A DNA stretch of 64,000 nt from Methyloceanibacter superfactus (lineage in GTDB: Bacteria > Pseudomonadota > Alphaproteobacteria > Rhizobiales > Methyloligellaceae): positions 1 through 64,000 of the forward strand of contig NZ_LPWF01000035.1 of NCBI RefSeq assembly GCF_001723305.1. Reading direction: 5' to 3'. Shown here piece by piece: positions 19,752 through 29,751 of this stretch. Numbering within the stretch: the stretch's first letter is position 1; every line of letters starts with the position of its first letter. The notes under the pieces were generated by a model. It worked only from the letters and a program-made list of their open reading frames with translations. It was not told the origin of the DNA and did no database searches. The translations under genes and the position numbers were made by a program.

Positions 19752-20425
19752 CGTTGGCACAGCTCACCTTCGATCTGCCGCATCGTGCGGCTCTCGGCGC
19801 GGAGGATTTTCTCGTCAGCGATTGCAATATCGCGGCGGTCAGGCTGGTCGACGCGTGGCCCGAGTGGACGGACCGGGTCCAGGTCCTCATCGGTCCCGCG
19901 GCGAGCGGCAAGACCCATTTGGTGCGGGTGTGGCAGGGGCGTTCCGGCGCCGTGGCCCTCGACCCGGCGCATCTCGGGGTCGCTCTGCTCGATCGCCTGA
20001 TTGCGGGCTCGACCCTAGTCGTGGAGGACGCCGACCGCGCCACCTACGATGAGAAGACGCTGTTTCATTTGCTGAACTTGGCGCGTGAGAAGCACTTCTT
20101 CGTGCTGCTCACCGCACGCCTCGGGCCGAACCGCTGGGATACAGCCTTGCCCGACCTCGCCTCGCGCTTGAGCGCGGTACCGGTGACGGAGATCGGCGCA
20201 CCCGACGAGGCTTTGCTGCGCACGGTGATGTTGAAGCACTTCACCGACCGGCAGCTCGCCATCGATCCCAAAATGCTCGAATTCATGGCGATGCGGATCG
20301 ACCGGTCGCTGGCGGCGGCGGCGGCGGCGGTCGACGCGGTGGACCGGGCGGCGCTCGCCTCGGGACGCAAGATCAGCCGTCAGCTGGTGATCGAGGCGTT
20401 GCAGGCCACCGCGTCGGTGGAGTAG
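19748..20425 (+). CDS. hdaA: DnaA-inactivating ATPase HdaA
   Basis: HdaA is the DnaA-related protein that, with the replication clamp, triggers ATP hydrolysis on DnaA and so limits re-initiation. The 225-residue protein has an N-terminal QLTFDLPHR that fits a clamp-binding motif, a P-loop GPAASGKTHL (about residues 48-57), a Walker-B-like LVVEDAD, and a C-terminal lid. It lacks the DNA-binding domain of DnaA, as expected. It is translationally coupled to the phosphatidyltransferase. Confidence 0.88.
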   Translation: MTLAQLTFDLPHRAALGAEDFLVSDCNIAAVRLVDAWPEWTDRVQVLIGPAASGKTHLVRVWQGRSGAVALDPAHLGVALLDRLIAGSTLVVEDADRATYDEKTLFHLLNLAREKHFFVLLTARLGPNRWDTALPDLASRLSAVPVTEIGAPDEALLRTVMLKHFTDRQLAIDPKMLEFMAMRIDRSLAAAAAAVDAVDRAALASGRKISRQLVIEALQATASVE

Positions 20426-20526
20426 GGGACGGCCCACGGATTGGCGTTTTCCGTAACGCTAGTGATACATTTGAGCGGCTAAACTGGCGCGGGAGGCGAA
20501 AAGCGCCGGATTTCACGAGGTTATTG

Positions 20527-22703
20527 ATGAATTTGCCAGAAACGGTCGAGCCGAACGGCGCGCAGGCCCGCATCGCTGCCTTCGGACCCAGCCGCTACTT
20601 CAATCGCGAGCTGTCTTGGCTGAACTTCAACAAGAGAGTGCTCGAGGAGGCTGAGAACGAGCGCCACCCGCTGCTCGAGCGCCTGCGCTTTCTGTCCATC
20701 TCCGCCACCAATCTCGACGAGTTCTACATGGTTCGGGTGGCGGGTCTGCGCGCCCAGGTCGTGGCCGGCATCGAGACGCCGAGTCAGGACGGGCTGACCC
20801 CCGCCGAGCAACTCGACCGGATCAACCAGTCGGTGGCCGAGCTGACGGCGCAGCAGCAGGAAAATTGGGTGACGCTGGAGGCGTTGCTCGGCGAGGCCGG
20901 CATCCATGTCCTCCATGCCGATCAACTGTCGGAGAGCGAGCGCGCCTGGCTCGAGGATCACTTCTTAAATCTGATCTTTCCCGTGCTCACGCCGATCGCC
21001 GTCGATCCGGCCCATCCGTTCCCCTTCATCCCGAATTTCGGCTTCACGCTCGGGCTCGAGCTCGTGCGCGAGGGCAGCTTGCGCACCATGCACGCGCTGT
21101 TGCCGATCCCCTCGCAGCTCGACCGCTTCATCCGGCTGCCGAGCGAGGAGGGCGTGAAAGACATTCGCTTCATCAGACTGGAGACCGTGGTCGGCATCTT
21201 CGTGTCGCGTCTGTTTCCCGGCTACCGGGTGCGGAGCCAAGGCGCGTTCCGGGTGGTGCGTGACAGCGATATCGAGGTCCAGGAAGAGGCCGAGGATCTG
21301 GTGCGCCTGTTCGAATCGGCGCTGAAGCGGCGCAAGCGCGGATCGGTCATCCGGCTCGAGATGGAAGCGACAATGCCGTCCCGCCTCCAGCGCTTCGTCA
21401 TGCAGGAGCTCAAGGTCTCCGAGCGCGAGGCCTTCGTGCAGAAGGGCCTGATCGGGCTCGCCGACGTCAACCAGGTCATCGTCGCAGACGCGCGGATCTC
21501 AAGTTCCAGCCTTATGTCAGCCGCTTCCCGGAACGCATCCGCGAGCATCATGGCGATTGCTTCGCCGCCATCGCCGCGAAGGACATCGTCGTCCATCACC
21601 CGTACGAATCGTTCGACGTGGTGCTCCAGTTCCTGAAGCAGGCGGCGGCCGATCCCGACGTGGTGGCGATCAAGTGGACCATGTATCGCACGGGCAAGAC
21701 CTCGCCGATCATCGAGGCGTTGAAGGACGCGGCCGAAGCCGGCAAGTCGGTGACCGCCGTGGTCGAGCTGAAAGCCCGCTTCGACGAAGAGGCCAATATC
21801 AAATGGGCCCGCGACCTCGAAAGCGCGGGCGTGCAGGTGGTCTACGGCTTCATCGAGCTGAAGACCCACGCCAAGCTCAGCCTCATCGTGCGGCGCGAGC
21901 GCGGCGGCCTTGCCACCTATTGCCATGCGGGCACCGGCAACTACCACGCCGTGACCGCCAAGATTTACACCGACCTGTCGTTCTTCACCGCCGACCGCAC
22001 CATCGGCAACGACCTGTCGCGCATCTTCAACTATGTGACGGGCTATGCGGAGCCGGCCGAGCTCGAGGCTCTGGCGGTGTCGCCCCACGGCATCAGGGCG
22101 CGCATCCTCGACCACATCCGCGAGGAGATCTATCACGCCAAGGCGGGACGTCCGGCCGCCATCTGGATGAAGATGAACTCTCTGGTCGATATGGAGATCA
22201 TCGACTCGCTCTATGAAGCGAGCCAAGCCGGGGTCGAGATCGACCTCGTGGTGCGCGGCATTTGCTGCCTGCGTCCCGGCGTGGCGGGGCTTTCGGAGAA
22301 TATCCACGTGAAGAGCATCGTGGGCCGCTTCCTCGAGCATTCACGCATCTATTGCTTCGGCGCCGGTCATGGGCTTCCGCATCGCAAGGCAGTGGTCTAT
22401 ATCAGCTCCGCCGACATGATGCCGCGGAATCTGGACCGCCGCGTGGAGGGCATGGTGCCGATCAAGAACCCAACGGTGCATGAACAGATCCTCGATCAGA
22501 TCATGGTGGCGAATCTGAAGGACAATCTGCAGAGCTGGCGGGTCCTTCCGGACGGTAGCTCCGAGCGGATGCATCCCACGGAAGATCATGAGCCCTTCAG
22601 TGCTCAGGACTATTTTATGACCAATCCAAGCCTGTCCGGCCGCGGCACGTCTCTCACCGGGAATATGCCGCCGCGCTTCGCGCGCCTGGTCGAGACGGGC
22701 TGA
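20527..22703 (+). CDS. ppk: Polyphosphate kinase, frameshifted
   Basis: Ppk makes polyphosphate from ATP via a phosphohistidine. ATG 20527 follows a GAGG. The first frame ([13 protein letters not shown]...[12 protein letters not shown]) runs to about 21492, where one base is missing; the second runs to 22703. In the second frame, KTHAK and [10 protein letters not shown] contain the two catalytic histidines known from E. coli PPK1, and HAGTGNYH is present. Joined length is about 725 residues, the usual size. It is followed after 13 bases by ppx, so synthesis and breakdown of polyphosphate are encoded together. Confidence 0.94.
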
Positions 22704-22716
22704 GCCCGAGAGCATA

Positions 22717-24228
22717 ATGGCCCTCAGCGACGATCGAGCCCCCGTTGCAGTTGTCGATATCGGCTCAAACTCGGTGCGGCTCATCGTCTACGAGTCCGCC
22801 AGTCGAGCACGGCGCCGGTTTACAACGAGAAGGTGCTTTGCGGGTTGGGGCGGTTCCATCGCCACCACGGGCAAGCTCGATGCCGACGGCGTGTCGCGGG
22901 CCTTGCGGGCGCTGCGCCGCTTCCGGGCGCTGATCGATCAGCTCCAAGTGCGCGCGTGGAGGGTTATCGCCACCGCGGCGGCGCGCGAGGCCGATAACGG
23001 TCCTGAATTCATCGCCCAGGTGGAGCGCGTGCTCGGCCGCAAGGTCGCGTTGCTGTCCGGCACGATGGAGGCGGAGCTTGCCGCGCTCGGTGTGGTCTCC
23101 GGCATCTACGCGGCGGACGGTTTCGCCGGCGATCTCGGCGGCGGCAGCCTCGAGCTCATCGACGTACGCGGCGGCCGGTTGTCCGACGCCGTCACCATGC
23201 CGCTCGGCGGCCTGCGGCTGATCGATACGTCCCAGGGCAATCTGAAAAAGGCGCGCGAGATCGTCGACGCCGAATTCGACAAGCTGGATTGGCTGGAGAA
23301 GGGCAGGGGCCGCGACTTCTATGCCATCGGCGGGACGTGGCGCGCGCTGGCACGCCTGCACATGACGCAGACCAGCTATCCTCTGAGCGTGATGCACAAC
23401 TACCGGATCCCGGCCGAGGACGCGCTGAAATTCGCCGCTCTGCTCGATCATCAATCGCAGAGCTCGCTTGCCGGCATCCGCGATATCTCCAGTGCGCGCC
23501 GCGAGACGGTTCCTTATGGCGCGCTGGTGCTGGAGCGGCTGATCAAGCAGATGAAGCCGCGGGCCATCGTGGTGTCGGTCATGGGCATCCGCGAGGGGCT
23601 GCTTTACAGCCTTCTCGACGAGGGGGAGCGGGAGAAGGATCCCCTGCTCGAGCTTTGCGCCAATCTTGCCAAGCAGCGCTCGCGCTCGCTGGAGAACGCC
23701 TACGAACTCTGCGCATGGACCGATGCTTTGTTCCAAGCCCCGGGGCCCGTCGAAACGCCGGAGGAGAAGCGGCTGCGCCACGCGGCCTGCCTTTTGTCGG
23801 ATATCGGCTGGCGGGCGCATCCGGACTATCGTGGCGTTCAGAGCTTGAACCTCGTGGCCCATGGCGACTTCGTCGGTGTCGACCATCCGGGCCGCGCCTT
23901 CCTGGCGCTCACGGCCTATTACCGCAACGAGGGGAAAGACGACCTAAGTCAGAAGCTGATCGAACTCGTCGACAAGGATACGCTGAAGCGGGCGCGCATC
24001 CTCGGTGCTGCCTTCCGTGCGGCGCACATGGTCTCGGCGGCCATGCCCGGGGTGCTGCCCAACACGCCGCTCACCTATGAGGGGAACCGGCTGATCTGGA
24101 CCTTGCCCGAGCCCTACGCCAATCTCGAGGGCGAGCGGGTCGAGCGTCGCTTCAAAACGCTGGCCAATCTTCTGGAGCGGGAGCCGGAGATCCGCGTCGG
24201 CACCCAATTTCAGCTCGCCGCGGGCTAA
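22717..24228 (+). CDS. ppx: Exopolyphosphatase/guanosine pentaphosphatase (Ppx/GppA), short internal frameshift
   Basis: Ppx removes phosphate from polyphosphate or pppGpp. The 503-residue frame has the ASKHA phosphate-binding loops VVDIGSNSVRLIVYE and GDLGGGSLELIDV and a C-terminal HD-like region. Between about 22800 and 22852 the translation (arginine-rich) does not fit the family, while the neighbouring frame there reads APVYNEKVLCGLGR, which does. So two compensating changes, one lost base and one gained (or two lost), affect residues 29-46. The downstream reading is correct. Confidence 0.92.
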   Translation: MALSDDRAPVAVVDIGSNSVRLIVYESASRARRRFTTRRCFAGWGGSIATTGKLDADGVSRALRALRRFRALIDQLQVRAWRVIATAAAREADNGPEFIAQVERVLGRKVALLSGTMEAELAALGVVSGIYAADGFAGDLGGGSLELIDVRGGRLSDAVTMPLGGLRLIDTSQGNLKKAREIVDAEFDKLDWLEKGRGRDFYAIGGTWRALARLHMTQTSYPLSVMHNYRIPAEDALKFAALLDHQSQSSLAGIRDISSARRETVPYGALVLERLIKQMKPRAIVVSVMGIREGLLYSLLDEGEREKDPLLELCANLAKQRSRSLENAYELCAWTDALFQAPGPVETPEEKRLRHAACLLSDIGWRAHPDYRGVQSLNLVAHGDFVGVDHPGRAFLALTAYYRNEGKDDLSQKLIELVDKDTLKRARILGAAFRAAHMVSAAMPGVLPNTPLTYEGNRLIWTLPEPYANLEGERVERRFKTLANLLEREPEIRVGTQFQLAAG

Positions 24229-24313
24229 AATCCGTGTCCCGACTTGCTGGACGACGGGGGCTTTCCCAAATCATTATGGCTTAAGGGAATCGTAGCGCCT
24301 CGGGCGCAAGACC

Positions 24314-24330
24314 TTGGCCTTGAAGGCCAA
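24314..24330. repeat. Palindrome upstream of the cbpA-like gene
   Basis: A perfect inverted repeat ttggcctt-g-aaggccaa lies 36 bases before the ATG at 24366. It has almost no loop, so it is better suited to bind a dimeric protein than to form an RNA hairpin. It is not the CIRCE element. A chance palindrome is possible. Confidence 0.3.
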
Positions 24331-24365
24331 AGGTTCAATTTCAACTCCAAACGTTAGATTGGTCG

Positions 24366-25303
24366 ATGGCAGAGGATCTCTATTCCATTCTTGGCGTGGC
24401 GAAGACCGCCAGCGCCGCCGACATTACCAAGCCTACCGCAAGCTCGCCAAGAAGCTGCACCCCGATCTCAATCCGGGGGACAAGGAGGCCGAGGAGAAAT
24501 TTAAGCAGGCCTCCCAGGCCTATTCGATCCTCAACGACGCGGACAAGCGCGGTCAATACGACCGCGGCGAGATCGACGCGAGCGGCCAGGAGCGGCCGCA
24601 GGAACGCTATTACCGTGAATATGCTGGCGGGCCCAAGGCGCGCGTTATCACTCGACCGCGGGCTACGAGGATATCGGCGCGTTCAGCGATCTCTTCGGCG
24701 ACATGTTTTCAGGGGGGGCCGGAATGCGCGGGGGCGCGTGGCGGCGGCGGAGGACGATTCTCCATGCGCGGCCAGGACGCACAATACCGGCTCGACATCA
24801 GTTTCCTCGATGCGGTCAACGGCGCCAAGCAGCGCATCACCTTGCCCGACGGCGGCACGCTCGACGTGACCATCCCGCCCGGCGTCGACTCGGGGCAGGT
24901 GTTGCGGCTCAAGGGCAAGGGCATGCCGGGCATGGGCGAGGGCGGTCCGGGCGATGCGCTGGTGGAGATCAACGTCAAGCCGCATCCCGTGTTCACCCGC
25001 GAGGGCAAGGATATTGTCGTCGAGGTGCCGATCAGCTTCGACGAGGCGGTGCTCGGCGGCAAGGTCGAGGTGCCGACCATCGGCGGCCGGGTAATGGCGA
25101 CGGTTCCGCCGGGATCCAATACCGGGCAGACGCTGCGGCTCAAAGGGCGCGGGGTGAAAGCGAAGGCCGGGGCCGGCGATCAGCTCGTGCGCTTGAGCAT
25201 CACCCTGCCCGAGACCATCGACGAGGACCTCAAGAGCTTCGCGGAGGAATGGCGGAAGAGCCATGGCTACGATCCGCGGCGCAAGCTTAAGGAGCAGGCG
25301 TGA
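24366..25303 (+). CDS. cbpA: DnaJ-class co-chaperone CbpA-like, three frameshifts
   Basis: The J domain is split between two frames: [17 protein letters not shown] from ATG 24366, then [16 protein letters not shown] containing the HPD motif. Further on, a glycine/phenylalanine-rich linker ([13 protein letters not shown]) is in a third frame between about 24645 and 24735. The C-terminal substrate-binding domains ([19 protein letters not shown] and later) return to the second frame. Changes: two single lost bases and one of opposite sign. There is no cysteine-rich zinc domain, so it is a class B J-protein that stimulates DnaK. The stop overlaps the cbpM start. Confidence 0.88.
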
Positions 25304-25629
25304 TGGCGAGCGAGCAAGACGTCGTCGCCCGGGTGCAGCACCTCACGGTCACGCGGCTCAGGGTGTGGGTCTCCCAAGGGCTCATCAAGCCGGCCGACGA
25401 GGCGGCGCCGGATTTCTCGGAAGCCGATATCGCGCGGGCGGCGCTGATCTCCGATCTCGAGGACGAGCTCGGTTTCGCCGAGGAGGACGTGCCGGTGCTG
25501 CTCAATCTGATCGACCAGATCCACGGGCTTCGCTCGGAGCTGCGGGGTTTGCTCGAAGCGCTTGACGATTTGCCGCCGGACGTCCGGACCACGGTGCGCA
25601 TGCGGATCGAGCGGCGGCGGCAGGGCTAA
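25303..25629 (+). CDS. cbpM: Chaperone modulator CbpM
   Basis: The 108-residue product has a MerR-like helix-turn-helix start (LTVTRLRVWVSQGLIKPA) and a helical C-terminus (LLNLIDQIHGLRSELRGLLEAL), matching CbpM, which binds the J domain of CbpA and inhibits it. The ATG at 25303 overlaps the previous stop (TGATG); a GTG three bases earlier is also possible. Pairing with cbpA supports the call. Confidence 0.82.
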   Translation: MASEQDVVARVQHLTVTRLRVWVSQGLIKPADEAAPDFSEADIARAALISDLEDELGFAEEDVPVLLNLIDQIHGLRSELRGLLEALDDLPPDVRTTVRMRIERRRQG

Positions 25630-25633
25630 GGCC

Positions 25634-25828
25634 ATGCGCGCCGGAACGATCGTCTTTTTCGTCCTGCTGGTCATTCTGCTGACGGTCGTCAGCGTGCAAT
25701 ACGGCCTCGGCCGGCTGCCGGGCGATATCGTGGTCGATACCGGTGGCTTCTATTTCTATCTGCCGTTCACCACCGCAGCCATCGTCAGCGTGTTGCTAGG
25801 CGCCGTCTTTTGGTTCTTCCGACGCTGA
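25634..25828 (+). CDS. DUF2905 small membrane protein
   Basis: A 64-residue protein with two membrane helices separated by GLGRLPGDIVVD, the hallmark of DUF2905, ending in WFFRR. It starts four bases after cbpM ends. Its last 33 bases overlap the 3' end of the opposite rnd gene. Function unknown. Confidence 0.75.
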   Translation: MRAGTIVFFVLLVILLTVVSVQYGLGRLPGDIVVDTGGFYFYLPFTTAAIVSVLLGAVFWFFRR

Positions 25829-26979
25829 GCCGCCGGGCGCGAGCACGGTGACTTCGCCCTTTTGGATGACGAGCGCCAGTTGGCCGCGCTTCAGCGCCAG
25901 CGCATCCTCGCCGAAGAGCTTCCTGCGCCAGCCGCGCAAGGCGGCCGCATCCGCTTCGTCGGAACGGGCGATCTGCTCCAACTCGTCGGATGTAGCGATC
26001 AGCTTCGGCGCCACCCCATGGCGGCCGGCGGTCGCCTTCAACAGCACGCGCAACAGATCGACCACGGCTTGCGCCTCGGGCGGCATGGGTTCGCCGCGTT
26101 GCAGTGGTGGCACCGTCTTGGGATCGCGCTCGAGCCCCTTGGTGACCGCCTCGAGCACGGCGCGGCCGCGCTGCGAGCGGGCGAAGCCGTTATGCAAGGA
26201 GCGGAGCGAGCCCAGATCCTCGATGGTGCGCGGCGCCTGGCCGGCAATATCGTAGAGCGCCTCGTCCTTGAGGATGCGGTTCCGGGGCACGTCCTGGCTC
26301 TGCGCCTCACGCTCCCGCCAGGCGGCAAGCTCCATGAGCACGGCTAGCGCCTTCGGCGTCTTGATCCGCATTTTCAGGCGCCGCCAGGCCTGCTCAGGAT
26401 GAAGCTCATAGGTGGCGGGGTCGGTGAGCACGCCCATTTCCTCGTTGAGCCAGCTGGCGCGCTCGGACTTGTCGAGCTGCGCCCGCAGAAGCGGGTAGAG
26501 GTCGCGCAGATAGGTGACGTCGCCGATGGCATAGACGAGCTGGCGCTCGGACAGGGGACGCCGGCTCCAATCGGTGAAGCGTGAGGTCTTGTCCAGATTG
26601 CGGCCGAGCAGGCGCTTCACCAGCATGGAATAGCTGACCGCCTCGCCGAAGCCGCAAACCATGGCCGCCACTTGCGTGTCGAAGATCGGGTGCGGAATGA
26701 CCCCCGCCAGATGATGAACGATCTCAACGTCCTGCCGCGCCGAATGAAAGACCTTCAGCACGTTCTCGTCGACCATCAGGTCGAATAGGGGCGTGAGGTC
26801 GATATCCGGCGCCATGCTGTCGATCAGCACCTCGGTGTCCGCGGAGGCGATCTGCACGAGACACAGGCGCGGCCAGAAGGTCTGCTCGCGCATGAACTCG
26901 GTGTCGACGGCGATGTAAGGGCTTTCGCCAGCTTGGCACAGGCCGCGGCGAGATCCTCGGTACGGGTAATGAGATCCAT
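25796..26979 (-). CDS. rnd: Ribonuclease D, frameshifted near the N-terminus
   Basis: RNase D trims the 3' ends of tRNA precursors. The start is ATG 26979 (MDLITRTEDLAAAC). One base is missing near 26920, after which the main frame carries the DEDDy exonuclease motifs: the expected VDTEF at the junction, FHSARQDVEIVHHL, and YAIGDVTYLRDLYPLL. Two HRDC domains follow (about residues 210-290 and 300-370). Length of about 393 is normal. Confidence 0.92.
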
Positions 26980-27203
26980 GGTGGGCGGGATATAGCCTAA
27001 CGCCGGGCTCGTGGCCAAGAGCGTGAACGCCGCAAGAGTCGATTCAAAGTGAGATAATTGCCGGAGGCGGGGCGCGTCGGCGTCCGTCGCCTGGGCCTAA
27101 GCGCGCCCGCCAAAGGCCGACAGCGCCGGCGGGACGGCCTGTTTTGGGCGCCAAAGCCGGTGGCCGGATACGCGAAACTTGAAGCCGGTCATCAGCTCTT
27201 GGC

Positions 27204-27383
27204 TCAGCGGATAGCGGACGTGAACAGGGGGCTGCTATCCAGCTGGGCGTGCTCGACGGAGGGTTGGGTCGCGTCCGGAGCAGGCATATGGGCGACGGTG
27301 GACAGCAGCGAGAACAACGTCACAAGACCTGCCACAGTCCACGCTTCGATGGGCAAGCGTGTTTTGATCGGAATCTTGGTCAT
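27204..27383 (-). CDS. 59-residue membrane-anchored hypothetical protein
   Basis: ATG 27383 has a gaggga about 10 bases upstream. The 59-residue translation starts MTKIPIKTRLPIEAWT, has one hydrophobic helix (about residues 14-31, VAGLVTLFSLLSTV) and a polar periplasmic tail ending FTSAIR. Amino acid use is unlike the arginine-rich shadow frames, and the charge arrangement (positive before the helix) is right for an inner-membrane anchor. I do not recognise a family. It lies upstream of rnd on the same strand, 225 bases away. Confidence 0.5.
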   Translation of the reverse strand: MTKIPIKTRLPIEAWTVAGLVTLFSLLSTVAHMPAPDATQPSVEHAQLDSSPLFTSAIR

Positions 27384-27498
27384 TTCAAGTGTCCCTCAGT
27401 AAGTTCCGTGCATCAAAAACGTCCGTACCCCGCCTGGGTTCCTAAAAGGCCTTGAAAATTTCATTCAAATGCTCACCGAAAAATAGCTTTGTTTCCGC

Positions 27499-27798
27499 TC
27501 ACTTAGGTTGAATTTCAGGATCTCCGCCCTCCGTCCCGGGCGGCGGGATCACCCGGGTGGTGCCCGGGCTCGGATTTGGGGCAGGCACGTGAATCGCCTC
27601 GTCTCCGACCGGCGGGGGCACGATCACGCCTTTGTCCTGGTTGAGCTGGTCGCTCAGCGTCTGGTTCGGGTCGACACCAGGCACGGGCTCGCTCGCTGTC
27701 TGGGCGGCGGCCTGGACCAAGGCCACAAGGATGAGGACCGAGAGAGCCGAAGCGCAAAGCGCCATGGCGGCAAGGGCCCATTTCAGCATCTGCAGCAT
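27499..27798 (-). CDS. 99-residue proline-rich membrane or secreted protein
   Basis: The N-terminus (MLQMLKWALAAMALCASALSV) is a membrane helix or signal peptide up to about residue 33. The remainder is hydrophilic, with PNQTLSDQLNQDKGVIVPPP and repeated P-rich segments (PPPGTEGGDPEIQPK). No family recognised. The proline-rich tail suggests an unstructured periplasmic linker. It is divergent from aspS and upstream of the 59-residue gene, which has a similar layout of one helix and a short polar tail. Confidence 0.6.
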   Translation of the reverse strand: MLQMLKWALAAMALCASALSVLILVALVQAAAQTASEPVPGVDPNQTLSDQLNQDKGVIVPPPVGDEAIHVPAPNPSPGTTRVIPPPGTEGGDPEIQPK

Positions 27799-27956
27799 GA
27801 CGTCCTCCCTTTGCGGCTCTCAGGAGAAAACCCGCTGGCGGGACCCATCGTTCCCCCGATTCGCGCGCCGGGCCCGCCCGCCTTGACAAGAGCGCGCTTC
27901 CTATGCGGTGTTCCGGCACCCTTTGACCCGCTGATCCCACCAGAGTCCTTTACGCC

Positions 27957-29741
27957 ATGCACGCTTATCGCACCCACACTTGCGGCGAGCTCCGCGCCGA
28001 CGATGTCGGCAAGACCGTCCGCCTTTCAGGCTGGGTGCATCGCGTTCGCGACCATGGCGGGCTCCTGTTCATCGACCTGCGCGACCACTACGGCATCACG
28101 CAGATCGTGGCCGACCCGGACTCGCCGGTGTTCGCCGCAGCCGAGAAGCTGAAGCCCGAATGGGTGGTGCGCATCGACGGCGACGTGGTGGCCCGCACGG
28201 ACGAGACTATCAATCCCAACCTGCCGACCGGACAGGTGGAGGTCAGAATCAAGGGTCTCGAGGTTCTGTCGGAATCCGCCGAGCTGCCGCTGCCGGTGTT
28301 CGGGGAGCCGGACTATCCGGAAGAGACCCGGCTCAAATACCGCTTCCTCGATCTCAGGCGCGAGACGCTGCACAACAACATCATGAAGCGCCAGGCGATC
28401 ATCGGATCGCTGCGCGACCGCATGCGCGGCGCCGGCTTCTTCGAATTCCAGACGCCGATCCTGACCGCGTCCTCGCCGGAAGGCGCGCGCGACTATCTCG
28501 TGCCGTCCCGGGTTCATCCCGGCAAGTTCTACGCGCTGCCGCAGGCGCCGCAGCAGTTCAAGCAGCTCATCATGATGGCGGGCTTCGACCGCTACTTCCA
28601 GATCGCGCCGTGCTTCCGCGATGAGGATGCTCGCGCCGACCGCTCGCCGGGCGAGTTCTACCAGCTCGATATCGAGATGAGCTTCGTCACTCAGGACGAC
28701 GTGTTCGACACGGTCGAGCCGATCCTGCGCGGTCTGTTCGAGGAATTCGGCGGCGGTAAGCCGGTGACGCAGAAATTCCCGCGCATCCCTTATGCCGAGG
28801 CAATGCGCAAATACGGCACCGACAAGCCCGATCTGCGCAATCCCATCGAGATGGAAGACGTGACCGAGCATTTCCGCGGCTCGGGCTTCAAGGTCTTCGC
28901 CGGCATGATCGACATGGACGTCAACACGCGCATCTGGGCGATCCCCGGCAAGGGCGGCGGCTCGCGCGCGGTCTGCGACCGCCTGAACGCCTGGGCGCAA
29001 GGCGAAGGCCTGCCGGGTATGGCTTACATCTTCTTCCGTGACGGGGAGGGCGCCGGGCCTGTGGCCAAGAATATCGGACCGGAGCGTACCGCGGCGATCC
29101 GCAAGCAGCTCGGCCTGGAAGACGGCGATGCAGTGTTCTTCGTGGCCGGCCTGCCGAAGGAGTTCGCCGACTTCGCCGCGCGGGCGCGCGTAAAGGTCGG
29201 CGCCGAGTTGAAGCTCAGCGCCACCGACCGTTTCGACTTCTGCTGGATTGTCGACTTCCCCATGTTCGAGTGGAACGAGGATGAGAAGAAGATCGACTTC
29301 TCGCACAATCCGTTCTCCATGCCGCAAGGCGCCCTCGAAGCGCTCGACACCATGGAGCCGGAAGATATCCTGGCCTATCAATATGACGTGGTGTGCAACG
29401 GCGTGGAGCTGTCCTCCGGCGCCATCCGGAACCACAAGCCCGAGATCATGGAGAAGGCCTTCGCCATCGCCGGCTATCCCAAGGAGGTGCTTGAAGAGCG
29501 CTTCGGCGGCATGCTGCGCGCGCTGCAATATGGCGCTCCGCCCCATGGCGGCATCGCGCCGGGCATCGACCGCATGGTGATGCTGCTCTGTGGCGAGGAG
29601 AATCTGCGCCAGGTGGTCATGTTCCCCATGAACCAGCAGGCGGAGGATTTGCTCATGGGCGCGCCGAGCGAGGTTTCGCCCCAGCAGCTCCAGGAGCTGA
29701 ATATCCGGCTGGCTCTGCCCAAGCCGAAATCAAAGGGCTAG
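27957..29741 (+). CDS. aspS: Aspartate-tRNA ligase, probably non-discriminating
   Basis: The enzyme charges tRNA-Asp and, in non-discriminating forms, tRNA-Asn with aspartate. This intact 594-residue protein has the OB-fold anticodon domain ([12 protein letters not shown]), class II motif 2 ([22 protein letters not shown]), a GAD insertion and motif 3 ([13 protein letters not shown]). The bacterial-type length fits. The histidine in RDHGG is the residue associated with the non-discriminating type; this agrees with bacteria that use GatCAB, but no gat gene is in this window. Confidence 0.95.
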   Translation: MHAYRTHTCGELRADDVGKTVRLSGWVHRVRDHGGLLFIDLRDHYGITQIVADPDSPVFAAAEKLKPEWVVRIDGDVVARTDETINPNLPTGQVEVRIKGLEVLSESAELPLPVFGEPDYPEETRLKYRFLDLRRETLHNNIMKRQAIIGSLRDRMRGAGFFEFQTPILTASSPEGARDYLVPSRVHPGKFYALPQAPQQFKQLIMMAGFDRYFQIAPCFRDEDARADRSPGEFYQLDIEMSFVTQDDVFDTVEPILRGLFEEFGGGKPVTQKFPRIPYAEAMRKYGTDKPDLRNPIEMEDVTEHFRGSGFKVFAGMIDMDVNTRIWAIPGKGGGSRAVCDRLNAWAQGEGLPGMAYIFFRDGEGAGPVAKNIGPERTAAIRKQLGLEDGDAVFFVAGLPKEFADFAARARVKVGAELKLSATDRFDFCWIVDFPMFEWNEDEKKIDFSHNPFSMPQGALEALDTMEPEDILAYQYDVVCNGVELSSGAIRNHKPEIMEKAFAIAGYPKEVLEERFGGMLRALQYGAPPHGGIAPGIDRMVMLLCGEENLRQVVMFPMNQQAEDLLMGAPSEVSPQQLQELNIRLALPKPKSKG

Positions 29742-29751
29742 GCGGCTTCCC

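Noticed and set aside
20527-22703. Programmed frameshifting in ppk
   Set aside because: No slippery heptamer or downstream structure is evident, the change equals a lost base, and unrelated genes show the same kind of change.
27058-27402. A 114-codon plus-strand ORF between rnd and aspS
   Set aside because: Its translation lacks family features and overlaps the minus-strand 59-residue gene, which has a ribosome-binding site and membrane helix.
28026-29546. A 506-codon open frame on the minus strand opposite aspS
   Set aside because: Shadow of the intact aspS gene, with atypical amino acid use.
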